From Cysteiniphilum marinum (GTDB lineage: Bacteria; Pseudomonadota; Gammaproteobacteria; Francisellales; Francisellaceae): a stretch of 64,000 bases of DNA. The first letter of the stretch is position 1, and every line of letters starts with the position of its first letter. The stretch is taken from NCBI RefSeq assembly GCF_014857925.1, contig NZ_JACYVZ010000004.1:1-64000 (forward strand), in the 5' to 3' direction. The notes below the pieces were generated by a model. The model was not told where the DNA came from, ran no database searches, and saw only the letters and a program-made list of their open reading frames with translations. The position numbers were made by a program, and so were the translations under genes. Positions 36,465 through 44,635 of this stretch are shown piece by piece.

Positions 36465-37486
36465 TGACGATTATTAGCGCTTTATTTTTCTCGATTTTAG
36501 CGGGCATTTTAAACGGCAGCTTTGCCACCCCAACAAAACATATACAAATCAATCCAGTCAAAATGTGGCTTAATTTTGCTTTCTGGGGATTTATTATTAT
36601 CCCCCTTTTGACCTTCTTGATAGTCGATCCGGCGTTTTTTGGCTTGCTACTACAAGTGCCTACCATGGCAATTGCTATTCCACTGATTGCCGGTTTGATC
36701 TGGGGTATTGGCATGGTCTGTTTAAGTGTTGCACTTAAACATATTGGTATCGGTGTTGCTTTTGTTATCAATATTGGTATCGGTACGGCAGGTGGCACAC
36801 TTATCCCGCTGATATTCTTCCCACAACAGCAGCTAAGCACGGGATTTGTCAGTTTAGTAATCATAGCGGTTGTTTTCTTATTAGTTGGCGTATTATTGGC
36901 AGGACTTGCCGCACAACAACGTGAGAAAGAAGCCTTAACTAGCACGACCAACAAAGCAACTAAGGTAGCATTATTTGCCATTTTAATTACAATTTTTGCA
37001 GGAATAAGCTCTGCACTTCAAGGGGCTAGCTATGCCTATGCATTAAGTGCATATGCCGCACTGACAAATGAAGTGAGTACCCCCTTTATTCTTGCGATAT
37101 TGCCATGGTTTTTTGTATTTGTTGGTGGTTTTATACCTTATGTTATCTACTTTGCGATGTTAAACGCTAAGACCAAACATCAAACCAAAGCCGTTTCCAC
37201 ACAAAAAATGACCTTAAAAGACCAACTGTTAATTATTGCCATGGCAGTGATGTTTTTTGAATCAACGGTTTGTTATGCCAAAGCCTCACAAATCCTAGGC
37301 GCTTTGGGTCCGATTATTGCTTGGCCATTGTTTATGACATTTATTATTTTAATGTCAAATTTCTGGGGACTTAAACACGGTGAATGGCGTAATGCATCAC
37401 GTGCTGCAGGTATCAAAATTATTAGCGCAATTATATTATTGATTGTCGCTGTAATTACTTTAGTTGGAGCAAGCTTATTTCGTTAA
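36464..37486 (+). CDS. RhaT-like membrane permease
   Basis: 340 residues with about ten membrane helices, in two EamA-like halves split by a polar linker near residue 160. The layout (WGIGMVCLSVALKHIGIGVAF, a mid-protein PWFFVFVGGFIPYVIYF, and a C-terminal EWRNASRAAG) resembles the RhaT/GlcU drug-metabolite permeases. It starts on the last base of the arnA-like stop codon, so it is tightly coupled to the Arn cluster. It could be a sugar importer or take part in flipping the lipid-linked sugar. Its end overlaps the convergent LysR gene by 12 bp. Confidence 0.7.
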   Translation: MTIISALFFSILAGILNGSFATPTKHIQINPVKMWLNFAFWGFIIIPLLTFLIVDPAFFGLLLQVPTMAIAIPLIAGLIWGIGMVCLSVALKHIGIGVAFVINIGIGTAGGTLIPLIFFPQQQLSTGFVSLVIIAVVFLLVGVLLAGLAAQQREKEALTSTTNKATKVALFAILITIFAGISSALQGASYAYALSAYAALTNEVSTPFILAILPWFFVFVGGFIPYVIYFAMLNAKTKHQTKAVSTQKMTLKDQLLIIAMAVMFFESTVCYAKASQILGALGPIIAWPLFMTFIILMSNFWGLKHGEWRNASRAAGIKIISAIILLIVAVITLVGASLFR

Positions 37487-38383
37487 GCTTTCACTGTTTA
37501 TTGCCGTATCACCCAGCGCCATCTTATCTTCCCACCATTGCATAAAAAACCTTGCTAGCTCTTCACTATGCACAGTTTTGCGCCAACTATAAAACACCAG
37601 TTTTTTCTCAAAGGCAAAATCAAAGTTGACACGTTTTACCTTAAAAATATCACGATAATACTCATATAAATGATGCTCGGTAGACATCACCGTATTGGGC
37701 ATACTGCTTAATAAACTCATCGATGTCAAAATACTGTTAGACAGCACCACCTTACTGCGCGGATGATGTCCGATAGTTTGGCGAATATAGGGGGTTTCTT
37801 TATCGTGCATGGTGATATGTTTCGCCTGCAGATAATCAACCAAAGTCATTTTATCAAAATCACTTTGTTGACTTGTGATCACAACAGACTGTGTTTCCAT
37901 CAATGGTTGCGTTGGAATGCTCAACACACGGTCTTCCATGCCAATAAATAAATCAAACTGACTCACATCACATTGTGCTTTATTTAAGTCTTTAAGCTTC
38001 AGTACTTCCATTTCGATTTCAATATCATGGACTTTGCAGGTTTCAATAAACTCAGGCATATACAACAGTGCAAAAAAATCACTGGTCAGTACTTTGTAGC
38101 ACTTTTTCTCTGCCTCTACACTACTGTGTTTTGCTAGCCCGACAATATGACCAATATAGCTACATAATTGCAGACCCTTGGCAGTTGCCACACAGCGTCC
38201 GTCCTGAATCTGCATCACATCATCACCAAATGTCTTTCTAATCAACCTCAATGCAGCACTTACCGTTGATTGATTCTTATTTAAAAGCTTAGCAGCTTCG
38301 GATACTGAACCGACTTCAATAACCGCTTTAAAAACATAGAGATTATTCAATGTAACCGAGCTTATATCCATTACGTTTACCAT
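37475..38383 (-). CDS. LysR-family transcriptional regulator
   Basis: 302 residues. N-terminal HTH (VSEAAKLLNKNQSTVSAALR) and a substrate-binding domain. It is convergent with the Arn cluster. A start at 38371 (MDISSV) is also possible. Target genes are unknown; the divergent neighbourhood offers lpxC behind it, on the same strand and not an obvious target. Confidence 0.88.
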   Translation of the reverse strand: MVNVMDISSVTLNNLYVFKAVIEVGSVSEAAKLLNKNQSTVSAALRLIRKTFGDDVMQIQDGRCVATAKGLQLCSYIGHIVGLAKHSSVEAEKKCYKVLTSDFFALLYMPEFIETCKVHDIEIEMEVLKLKDLNKAQCDVSQFDLFIGMEDRVLSIPTQPLMETQSVVITSQQSDFDKMTLVDYLQAKHITMHDKETPYIRQTIGHHPRSKVVLSNSILTSMSLLSSMPNTVMSTEHHLYEYYRDIFKVKRVNFDFAFEKKLVFYSWRKTVHSEELARFFMQWWEDKMALGDTAINSESLTK

Positions 38384-38459
38384 GATTTACTTTAACAGTT
38401 TTATCTAACACAAAATTAGACGTTTATTAGCTGCTGTCAATTATCAGGCATTCGTCATA

Positions 38460-39329
38460 TTAACACAACTTCCATGCACTCTTATCTGCAAATAAAGCCC
38501 TTAAGAGTTTATTATTGAGCGTATGTCCTGATTTATAACAATTAAAATATCCTAATATGGCACCACCGACATAAAAATCACCAATGGCATCTAGCAGTTT
38601 ATGTTTTACAAATTCATCGGGATATCTTAAGCCTTCAGGGTTTGCAACACCCTCGTTAGTAACACCAACGGCATTGTCAAGTGAGGCACCTTTTGCAAGA
38701 TTGTTTGCATGCAAGTATTCCAGTTGCTCAACAAAACCAAACGTGCGTGCCTTGGCAACTTGCGCTATATACTCCTGTTGATTACCTGAAAACTCGACAA
38801 CTAAGGGAGTAGCGGCAATCACTGGATGATCCCACTTGATTTCAAAGCGATAACGCGTCTCATCACTCGGGGAAATTTCTGCAAACTTATCTTCATCAGT
38901 GACCCGTATTGTCTTTAACACTTTAATCATTTGACGCTTTTTATCCTGCGCTTTAACGCCTACTTTTTGCAAAGCCTCAACAAAGGCGATACTACTGCCA
39001 TCCATGACTGGCAATTCCGGCGCATCAATTTCAACGATTACATTGTCAACCTCAAACATACAAAGCGCTGACATGAGATGTTCAATCGTAGATATCGTTA
39101 TCGTTTTATCATTTGGCGAGACCAGCAATGTGCACATCACTGCTTCAGTAATATTAAATGGCGTAATCTTAATATCATGCATTTGGGGTAAATCCGTGCG
39201 CCGAAAAACAATCCCTTGATCAACCGCTGCCGGTAATAAACGCATATTGACATTAACACCTGAGTGTAAGCCAATGCCTTGAATTTCAATATGATGATTA
39301 ATCGTCTGTTGCTGCACATTTTTCTCCAT
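38460..39329 (-). CDS. lpxC: UDP-3-O-acyl-N-acetylglucosamine deacetylase
   Basis: 289 residues. HHIEIQGIGLHSG at the N terminus, the zinc ligands in IEHLMSAL and HKLLDAIGD, and KSGHTLNNKLL near the C terminus. It catalyses the committed step of lipid A synthesis. The ATG at 39329 follows the upstream stop by one base. A GTG at 39317 has GGAG at a good distance (6 bases) and would match the usual LpxC N terminus exactly, so it may be the true start. Confidence 0.93.
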   Translation of the reverse strand: MEKNVQQQTINHHIEIQGIGLHSGVNVNMRLLPAAVDQGIVFRRTDLPQMHDIKITPFNITEAVMCTLLVSPNDKTITISTIEHLMSALCMFEVDNVIVEIDAPELPVMDGSSIAFVEALQKVGVKAQDKKRQMIKVLKTIRVTDEDKFAEISPSDETRYRFEIKWDHPVIAATPLVVEFSGNQQEYIAQVAKARTFGFVEQLEYLHANNLAKGASLDNAVGVTNEGVANPEGLRYPDEFVKHKLLDAIGDFYVGGAILGYFNCYKSGHTLNNKLLRALFADKSAWKLC

Positions 39330-39330
39330 G

Positions 39331-40131
39331 CTATTGATACGCTGAAATTGCAGCAGACTCATCAAGCTTAAATCCTTGCGGGTCACTAATAATCTTATAA
39401 TCTCCGGCAATCACTTCATTAGCAGTTATTGATGTAATCTCGCCCAAGCCTGGCAACATCTTGCCAATATTAGCAATCGTGAAGGTGCCATTAGTGGATT
39501 GCAGTACAAGACCATAACTATTAGCAGAGTAAATCTTATAGCTTGTCGCTACTTTATCCGCCGTTGTTGGCGTAGTTATGATTGACTGCATAGCTTGACC
39601 CTTATCATTTGATGCGCTACTTGCTGCTATTTGCGCAAGCTTGGCTGAGAACTGTTTTGCCAAATCATCGCTGACTTTATCTAAGCTTTTGGTCTGTTTT
39701 TGCACTTCATCTAGTTTCATTTGCATTTGCTGTAACTGCGTTACTGCCTGAGTATTACTGTTTAAAATCATTTGTTTTAACTCAGCAATTTTGGCATCTG
39801 CAGACTTTCTCACCTGCTCAGCCTCGGCGTGAATGATATTTGACAGCGTATTTCTAATGGCACCTGCCTGATCCTCAATATGCGATTGCAATACCTTTTG
39901 ATGCGCTTGGATTTCTTTTTGATTAGTGATAATAAACAATTGAAATACCAGCACACACGCCACACCCACACCACCTAAAATAATAAGCTTCTGCTGTTTT
40001 GTTAGCGGCGTTTTACCTTTTTGTTGGTTTGATACTTCAGAATCAAACTCGTCATTTTCTAGCTCTACATCAGATGCTTGATCGTGTGTTTTGTCTGCTT
40101 TTTTATTTAATGAACCAAATAATTTTTTCAT
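39331..40131 (-). CDS. IcmG/DotF-like inner-membrane coiled-coil protein
   Basis: 266 residues. An acidic cytoplasmic N terminus (1-45), one membrane helix (about 50-68), a long coiled-coil (about 75-170) and a small C-terminal beta domain (YKIYSANSYGLVLQ, then IANIGKMLPGLGEITSI). This order and the 'Y.I..A..GRAWL...NG.....V..G..IPGYG' like ending recall IcmG/DotF of the Dot/Icm type IVB system and PilP-like domains. No other secretion genes are nearby. It lies 1 bp upstream of lpxC and is probably co-transcribed with it. The IcmG link is by eye only. Confidence 0.6.
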   Translation of the reverse strand: MKKLFGSLNKKADKTHDQASDVELENDEFDSEVSNQQKGKTPLTKQQKLIILGGVGVACVLVFQLFIITNQKEIQAHQKVLQSHIEDQAGAIRNTLSNIIHAEAEQVRKSADAKIAELKQMILNSNTQAVTQLQQMQMKLDEVQKQTKSLDKVSDDLAKQFSAKLAQIAASSASNDKGQAMQSIITTPTTADKVATSYKIYSANSYGLVLQSTNGTFTIANIGKMLPGLGEITSITANEVIAGDYKIISDPQGFKLDESAAISAYQ

Positions 40132-40229
40132 TGCAGCTTAGTCCTTCTTTACCAATGATAGTGCTAAGTATAGAAACTATTTCGAGCATCGCCTAGCAGT
40201 TGATGGTGATTTATGTTTTTTTGTTTATA

Positions 40230-40398
40230 CTATACCCATCGTAAATCATTTTGCGGTGTTTATTTGTAAAGTAGCCTGTGAAGATTTTGGCAAGTTGGAT
40301 TGCAGGTAATAGCTAGGACTATTATCAAAATCAAACTTGGTAAAAGCGCGCAGAATACAAAGCAAGAAATTCTGTAAAGCGGTTTGTGACGGGTATAG
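40230..40398 (+). repeat. ~170-bp dispersed repeat (MITE-like), copy 2
   Basis: The element begins CTATACCCATCGTAAATC and ends GGTTTGTGACGGGTATAG, imperfect terminal inverted repeats. It aligns with 1173-1342 (minus strand) over its whole length. It fills most of the 310-bp gap between the IcmG-like gene and the cytochrome b561 gene. No clear target duplication is visible. A relic of an open frame (IAGNS followed by QN) can be read in both copies, so it may have come from a decayed coding element. Confidence 0.65.
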
Positions 40399-40441
40399 AG
40401 CAATATAATTTGGAAAACTCACTTGATAAGGATCAGAAACA

Positions 40442-40957
40442 ATGAAGTACAATTTTCTTATTCGACTGCTTCACTTAGTCATTGCGATTGGTGTCATCTT
40501 GCAACTCTTAATTGGTTTTTTCTTTGATGATTTATTTGCCCAGTTTAATGGTGCATTTTTTATGACAATACACAAATCAATCGGTTTGTCGTTAGCTGTT
40601 GCGGTGATTCTGCTAATCATCACCCGCTTATTATCAAAGAAAATCCCTTACCCTAAAGCGATGTCATCCTTACACATTTTCCTTGCCAAGATTGTCCACT
40701 TCGGTCTTTATCTTTGTGTATTTTGTATGTCAATGACGGGACTTATCGCCTCACAGTTATTTCAAAGTCAATGGCAATTTTTCTATTGGTTTAATGTGCC
40801 TATCTTATTGCCGCAAAACCCAGAGCTTGGTAGTGAGATTTTCAGCTGGCATCCTTGGTTTGCCTATATCCTACTAGCACTTGTCATACTGCACATCTTA
40901 GCAGCGCTTTATCATAAGTATATTGCTAAGGATAATATTGTTAAGAAGATGTTGTAA
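40442..40957 (+). CDS. Cytochrome b561-family protein
   Basis: 171 residues with four membrane helices and histidines placed for two b-type hemes: His11 in helix 1, His44 in helix 2 (IHKSIGL), His87 (KIVHFGLY) and His151/155 near the last helix (VILHILAALYHKY). Members transfer electrons from quinol to periplasmic acceptors such as superoxide. Confidence 0.87.
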   Translation: MKYNFLIRLLHLVIAIGVILQLLIGFFFDDLFAQFNGAFFMTIHKSIGLSLAVAVILLIITRLLSKKIPYPKAMSSLHIFLAKIVHFGLYLCVFCMSMTGLIASQLFQSQWQFFYWFNVPILLPQNPELGSEIFSWHPWFAYILLALVILHILAALYHKYIAKDNIVKKML

Positions 40958-40993
40958 GGCAAACTATTATAGATGAATAAATAAGTTGAATCA

Positions 40994-41050
40994 CTCCTCA
41001 CCCGTGTCGCCTATACTCTACGACCTCTCCCGTAAGGAAAGAGGTGAGAA
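40994..41050. repeat. Short dispersed palindromic repeat, copy b
   Basis: CTCCTCACCC, a GC-rich middle, GACCTCTCCC, then GGAAAGAGGTGAG. Same layout as 1107-1163. CTCACC at the left can pair with GGTGAG at the right. It lies between convergent genes and could act as a transcription stop, but no U-tract is present. Confidence 0.6.
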
Positions 41051-41078
41051 ATAGTACCATCTATTTTTTGATCATTCT

Positions 41079-41786
41079 CTATTGATAAACATCCACCTTA
41101 ACAAACCGATATCCCACGCCGGACTCGGTTGTAATCAATGGCTGTTTAGTACAAGCAGAAAGCTTTTTACGCAATTGCCCGACATAGACACGCAAGTACT
41201 GTACTTCATCAGAGAAATACTCGCCCCATATCTGCTGCAAGATCTGATTTTGGGTCAATAGTTTACCCGCATTTCGACAAAACACACTCAACAGCAGAAA
41301 TTCTTTTTTTGATAAATGAACCACTTCATCATTGATCATCACGCGATGATCGGCAATATGAACACGCATATTTTCAAATCGATAAACGGACTCTGCTGCC
41401 TTGTCCTCAGCTTTAAACGCATCGACAAGCTCAAGGTTACGTTTGATACGCGCAACGAGCTCAGGCATATCAAACGGTTTTCTGACATAATCATTCGCAC
41501 CATGCTCAAGTGCTTTGACTACTTCATCACCATCGCATCTTGCGGATACCACAATCACTGGCATGTGCAGGTGCTTAACTCTTAGATTTGCTAACCATTT
41601 TTGTCCATCCTGATCAGGTAAGCCTAGATCTAATAGAATAAGATCCGGATGCTGCTGGTTTAAAATCTCTGTCGCGTGTTCAGCACTGACGGCATCATAG
41701 ACATCATAGCCAAGAACCAATAAGGTTTTTTTCAAGAATTTGCGAATTTGCGCTTCATCATCAATTAATAATATTTTCTTATTCAT
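41079..41786 (-). CDS. kdpE: Response regulator KdpE
   Basis: 235 residues: receiver domain (ILLIDDEAQIRKFL, phospho-Asp in LILLDLGLPDQDG at about residue 52, Lys in VRKPFD) and an OmpR-type winged helix. It seems intact although the transporter genes it should control are deleted. It overlaps kdpD by 8 bp. Confidence 0.9.
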   Translation of the reverse strand: MNKKILLIDDEAQIRKFLKKTLLVLGYDVYDAVSAEHATEILNQQHPDLILLDLGLPDQDGQKWLANLRVKHLHMPVIVVSARCDGDEVVKALEHGANDYVRKPFDMPELVARIKRNLELVDAFKAEDKAAESVYRFENMRVHIADHRVMINDEVVHLSKKEFLLLSVFCRNAGKLLTQNQILQQIWGEYFSDEVQYLRVYVGQLRKKLSACTKQPLITTESGVGYRFVKVDVYQ

Positions 41787-43692
41787 ATGGATTCACTATC
41801 GGTAATTTAACAATAAATGTACTGCCTTTATGAGTACCCTCACTGGCAGCATAAATCTCACCATGATGGGCTGTAATAATATCCTTACAAATGGCAAGAC
41901 CCAGTCCATGCCCTTTAGTATAACTATCTGATTTTTTGAGTCGATGAAAAATTGAGAATACACTCTCTAGCTCGGTCTGCTCAAGTCCAATGCCTTGATC
42001 AATGACCTCAATGACTGCCGAAGTGTTTATACACTTTAAACTCAAAGTGATTTGACTGTTAGCCGCACTAAACTTAACCGCATTGGATATTAGATTAAGC
42101 AAAACCTGCTCCAATAACAACTTATCACCATTAATCACAAGGTCTTTATCAAGACATTGCAGCTTAAACTGGTGACTCACAAAACGCTTTTTGGCAATAG
42201 TCAGCACCTCGCTAATTAATCTCTTTAACGGCACGTTTTGCTTATTAATGGTGATACCTGCGCTAAACTTCAACATCTGTAGAATATGATCGATATATTG
42301 ATCTAAGCGCCTGCTTTCCTCTAAGGCAACAGTAAGCATCTCGACTTTATCCTCTTTGGAAAACATCTCCTCGTAGCTTAATACGCTAGATAAGGCACCG
42401 GTGATAGATGCCAATGGTGTTTTTAAATCGTGAGACACCGATGATAGCAATGTTTTTTGCAGCTTTTCCTGCTCTTTTAAAATCATCGCTTCTTGCTCTT
42501 GTTGGGATAAACGCTGTTGTAATAATGCATTAGCAACATGTGACAGCATTGTTTTAATGAGTATTTGATCAAACATGAAAGCTTCGATTTTATATTCAAA
42601 CTTCACACAAATGGCAATAATGCCAAGCATACGCCCATCAACAATCAGTGGCTCAAAATACCACGGTAACGCGCTAAAGGTTTGCGTGCTTTTACCACAA
42701 GCTGTTTTATTGCTCCAACACCAACGCACTGCGGCTTGCTCTTTATCACTTAACTGACATGCATTGGGAATGATCTCATATAACTTATGATCATCAGCGA
42801 CAATAAATGCAAACTCATAATCAAAGTACTGCGCTAAGGCTGCTAAAAAGCGCTGATAAAACGACTGCTCTTTTTGCTTGATCGTAATCTCATTGGAGAA
42901 TTTATAAAGCATCGATAAAGTCTTTTCACGTGAGCGCAATACCTTTAATGAGCGGCGCGTACGTGCCGTTAGTTGGCTCACTATCAAAACAACTAACATA
43001 AATATGATAAAGGTAATGACTTGCGAAAAGGTGCCTATCGTAAATTGAAAAGTAGGCGTCAAATACATATACATGTACATTATAAAACTTAGAATCGACG
43101 AGGCGATTGATGCTTTAAGCCCATAGCGATAAGCGCATAATATCAAAAGCAGTACCAGAATAAGTGATTGCCCAGATAAACCGACAAAACTTAATCCAAA
43201 GAAAATAAAGAGCCCAGAGACAAACGTAATTGCTAATGCTTTAGTGACATTCATCCACGTTGTATTGCTACTTTGTTTAGTTTCTTTAAAGCGTGAGAAA
43301 AGGTCAGAGAGACGCGCTTTATGCGTACTAATCACATGCACTTGCTTATGCTCACTATGACGAATCACATCATAAACAACTGACCCCAACAGCCAATCTA
43401 GCCACTTAGCCCGTCTTGACTTACCAATGACAATATCAGTGACATTGTGATCATTGGCATAGCGAATAATCGCTTTTGATAACCTGCCACCTGAAATATG
43501 TTCTAATTGATAGCCCAACTCAAGTGCCAGTGTTTTATAACGTCTAATTTCCCTTAGTTTCACACGCGATAGTTGCTTTTGTGGGTTATGAATAAATATC
43601 GCTAATAATCGTGCATTGGCGATTGTGGCAAGCTGTTTGCCCTTTCTAAGCAATCTTGGTGTTGACGCATCATAGGCACAACAAACCAGCAC
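41779..43692 (-). CDS. kdpD: KdpD sensor kinase, N-terminally truncated
   Basis: A 637-residue frame starting at a GTG. It holds the Usp-like domain (about 1-125), the four-helix DUF4118 membrane region (about 150-245), a GAF-like region, HisKA (SSVSHDLKTPLASITGAL) and HATPase (about 520-632). The roughly 230-residue N-terminal KdpD domain with its Walker motif is missing. KdpD homology continues upstream in the same frame to about 43806 (LRDYALRLAASHVGEDV), where it meets kdpA sequence out of frame. Whether the remnant is expressed is unknown. Confidence 0.8.
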   Translation of the reverse strand: MLVCCAYDASTPRLLRKGKQLATIANARLLAIFIHNPQKQLSRVKLREIRRYKTLALELGYQLEHISGGRLSKAIIRYANDHNVTDIVIGKSRRAKWLDWLLGSVVYDVIRHSEHKQVHVISTHKARLSDLFSRFKETKQSSNTTWMNVTKALAITFVSGLFIFFGLSFVGLSGQSLILVLLLILCAYRYGLKASIASSILSFIMYMYMYLTPTFQFTIGTFSQVITFIIFMLVVLIVSQLTARTRRSLKVLRSREKTLSMLYKFSNEITIKQKEQSFYQRFLAALAQYFDYEFAFIVADDHKLYEIIPNACQLSDKEQAAVRWCWSNKTACGKSTQTFSALPWYFEPLIVDGRMLGIIAICVKFEYKIEAFMFDQILIKTMLSHVANALLQQRLSQQEQEAMILKEQEKLQKTLLSSVSHDLKTPLASITGALSSVLSYEEMFSKEDKVEMLTVALEESRRLDQYIDHILQMLKFSAGITINKQNVPLKRLISEVLTIAKKRFVSHQFKLQCLDKDLVINGDKLLLEQVLLNLISNAVKFSAANSQITLSLKCINTSAVIEVIDQGIGLEQTELESVFSIFHRLKKSDSYTKGHGLGLAICKDIITAHHGEIYAASEGTHKGSTFIVKLPIVNPYE

Positions 43693-43772
43693 ACAAGGTG
43701 AGGCAGCAATATTGGCATGTGAATCATAAAGCTTCTTATATGAGCGTACATCTTCACCAACATGCGAAGCGG

Positions 43773-44312
43773 CTAAACGTAGCGCATAATCTCTAAGTAT
43801 TGCCAGAAATTACCAATTGTTGTTTCATTGTTTCTCGCAATGCCACGAAACAAAGCGATAGCTACCGATATGCCTACAGCAGCAGAGACAAAATTTTGCA
43901 CAGCCAATGCTGCCATCTGTGAAAAATAACTCACCCCAGTTTCACCGGAGTAGCTTTGCCAGTTGGTATTAGAAACAAAGCTTGCTGCGGTATTAAATGC
44001 CTGATGCCACGTCATATTCTCAATATGCTGTGGATTTAGAGGCAAGAAAGCCTGCAACATCAATATAATAAACACAAAAAAAAGTGCGAATAGCGAAAAC
44101 ACTAACAAACTCAATAAATATTGTTTAGCACTTTGTTCTTTATTCAGATGAGAGCCAATTAACTTGCCATAACCAGATTCAAGTGGTGAAGCAAACCAAT
44201 CTAAAAACGTTCTTCGTCCATGATAAACATTATAAATATATGTTCCTAATGGCTTTGTAATAACTAACAAAACGCCAATAAAAATAACGAATAACCAAAT
44301 ATTGTGATACAT
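43773..44312 (-). pseudogene. kdpA: kdpA, 5' fragment
   Basis: The frame begins MYHNIWLFVIF and matches the first third of the K+-transporting ATPase subunit A (NTNWQSYSGETGVSYFSQM and FVSAAVGISVAIALFRG are selectivity-filter and helix sequences). Homology stops after IGNFWQYL at about 43800, followed by a few residues and a stop. The remaining two thirds of KdpA, all of KdpB and KdpC and the KdpD N terminus are absent. The fragment cannot make a transporter. Confidence 0.9.
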
Positions 44313-44320
44313 ACTTTTAC

Positions 44321-44401
44321 CTAAAATCGCTCTGGGAAAATTAAAACAATAATCATATAAATGGCTAATACTGCCATTATCACGCCTGAAAATATTGTCA
44401 T
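44321..44401 (-). CDS. kdpF: KdpF small subunit
   Basis: A 26-codon frame starting MTIFSGVIMAVLAIYMIIV and ending in FPERF, one membrane helix. It matches the KdpF stabilising peptide and lies 8 bp upstream of kdpA as in intact kdp operons. It would be functionless without KdpABC. Confidence 0.8.
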   Translation of the reverse strand: MTIFSGVIMAVLAIYMIIVLIFPERF

Positions 44402-44577
44402 CTAAAACCTCTCTTAATGTTGACAATAATCACTCAGGCTAAATTGTACGAGTGATGAGAATAAAAATTCGATAGGCCTTTTATTCGGAAATATAAAAAA
44501 AATATAAAACCTTACTGCATCACTCAAAATACCCAAATAACATAAAACACAATAATGTATTTAATTTACACAAATAT

Positions 44578-44627
44578 TTGACACTTGCGCTTTATTGATT
44601 TACTTTAATGTTCACGCGAACATTAAA
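44578..44627 (+). promoter_or_regulatory. Promoter and operator of the LacI-type regulator
   Basis: TTGACA (44578-44583), 17 bases, then TACTTT (44601-44606). A perfect inverted repeat of 10-bp arms (TTTAATGTTC and GAACATTAAA) with a 4-base centre ACGC spans 44604-44627, overlapping the -10 and start region. Its core TGTTCACGCGAACA recurs at 45664-45677. LacI-family proteins favour central CG palindromes like this. Autorepression is expected. Confidence 0.75.
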
Positions 44628-44635
44628 AGATAGTT

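Noticed and set aside
40230-40398. The repeat as a protein-coding gene
   Set aside because: One copy reads as an open frame in part, the other has several stops, so neither is a gene.
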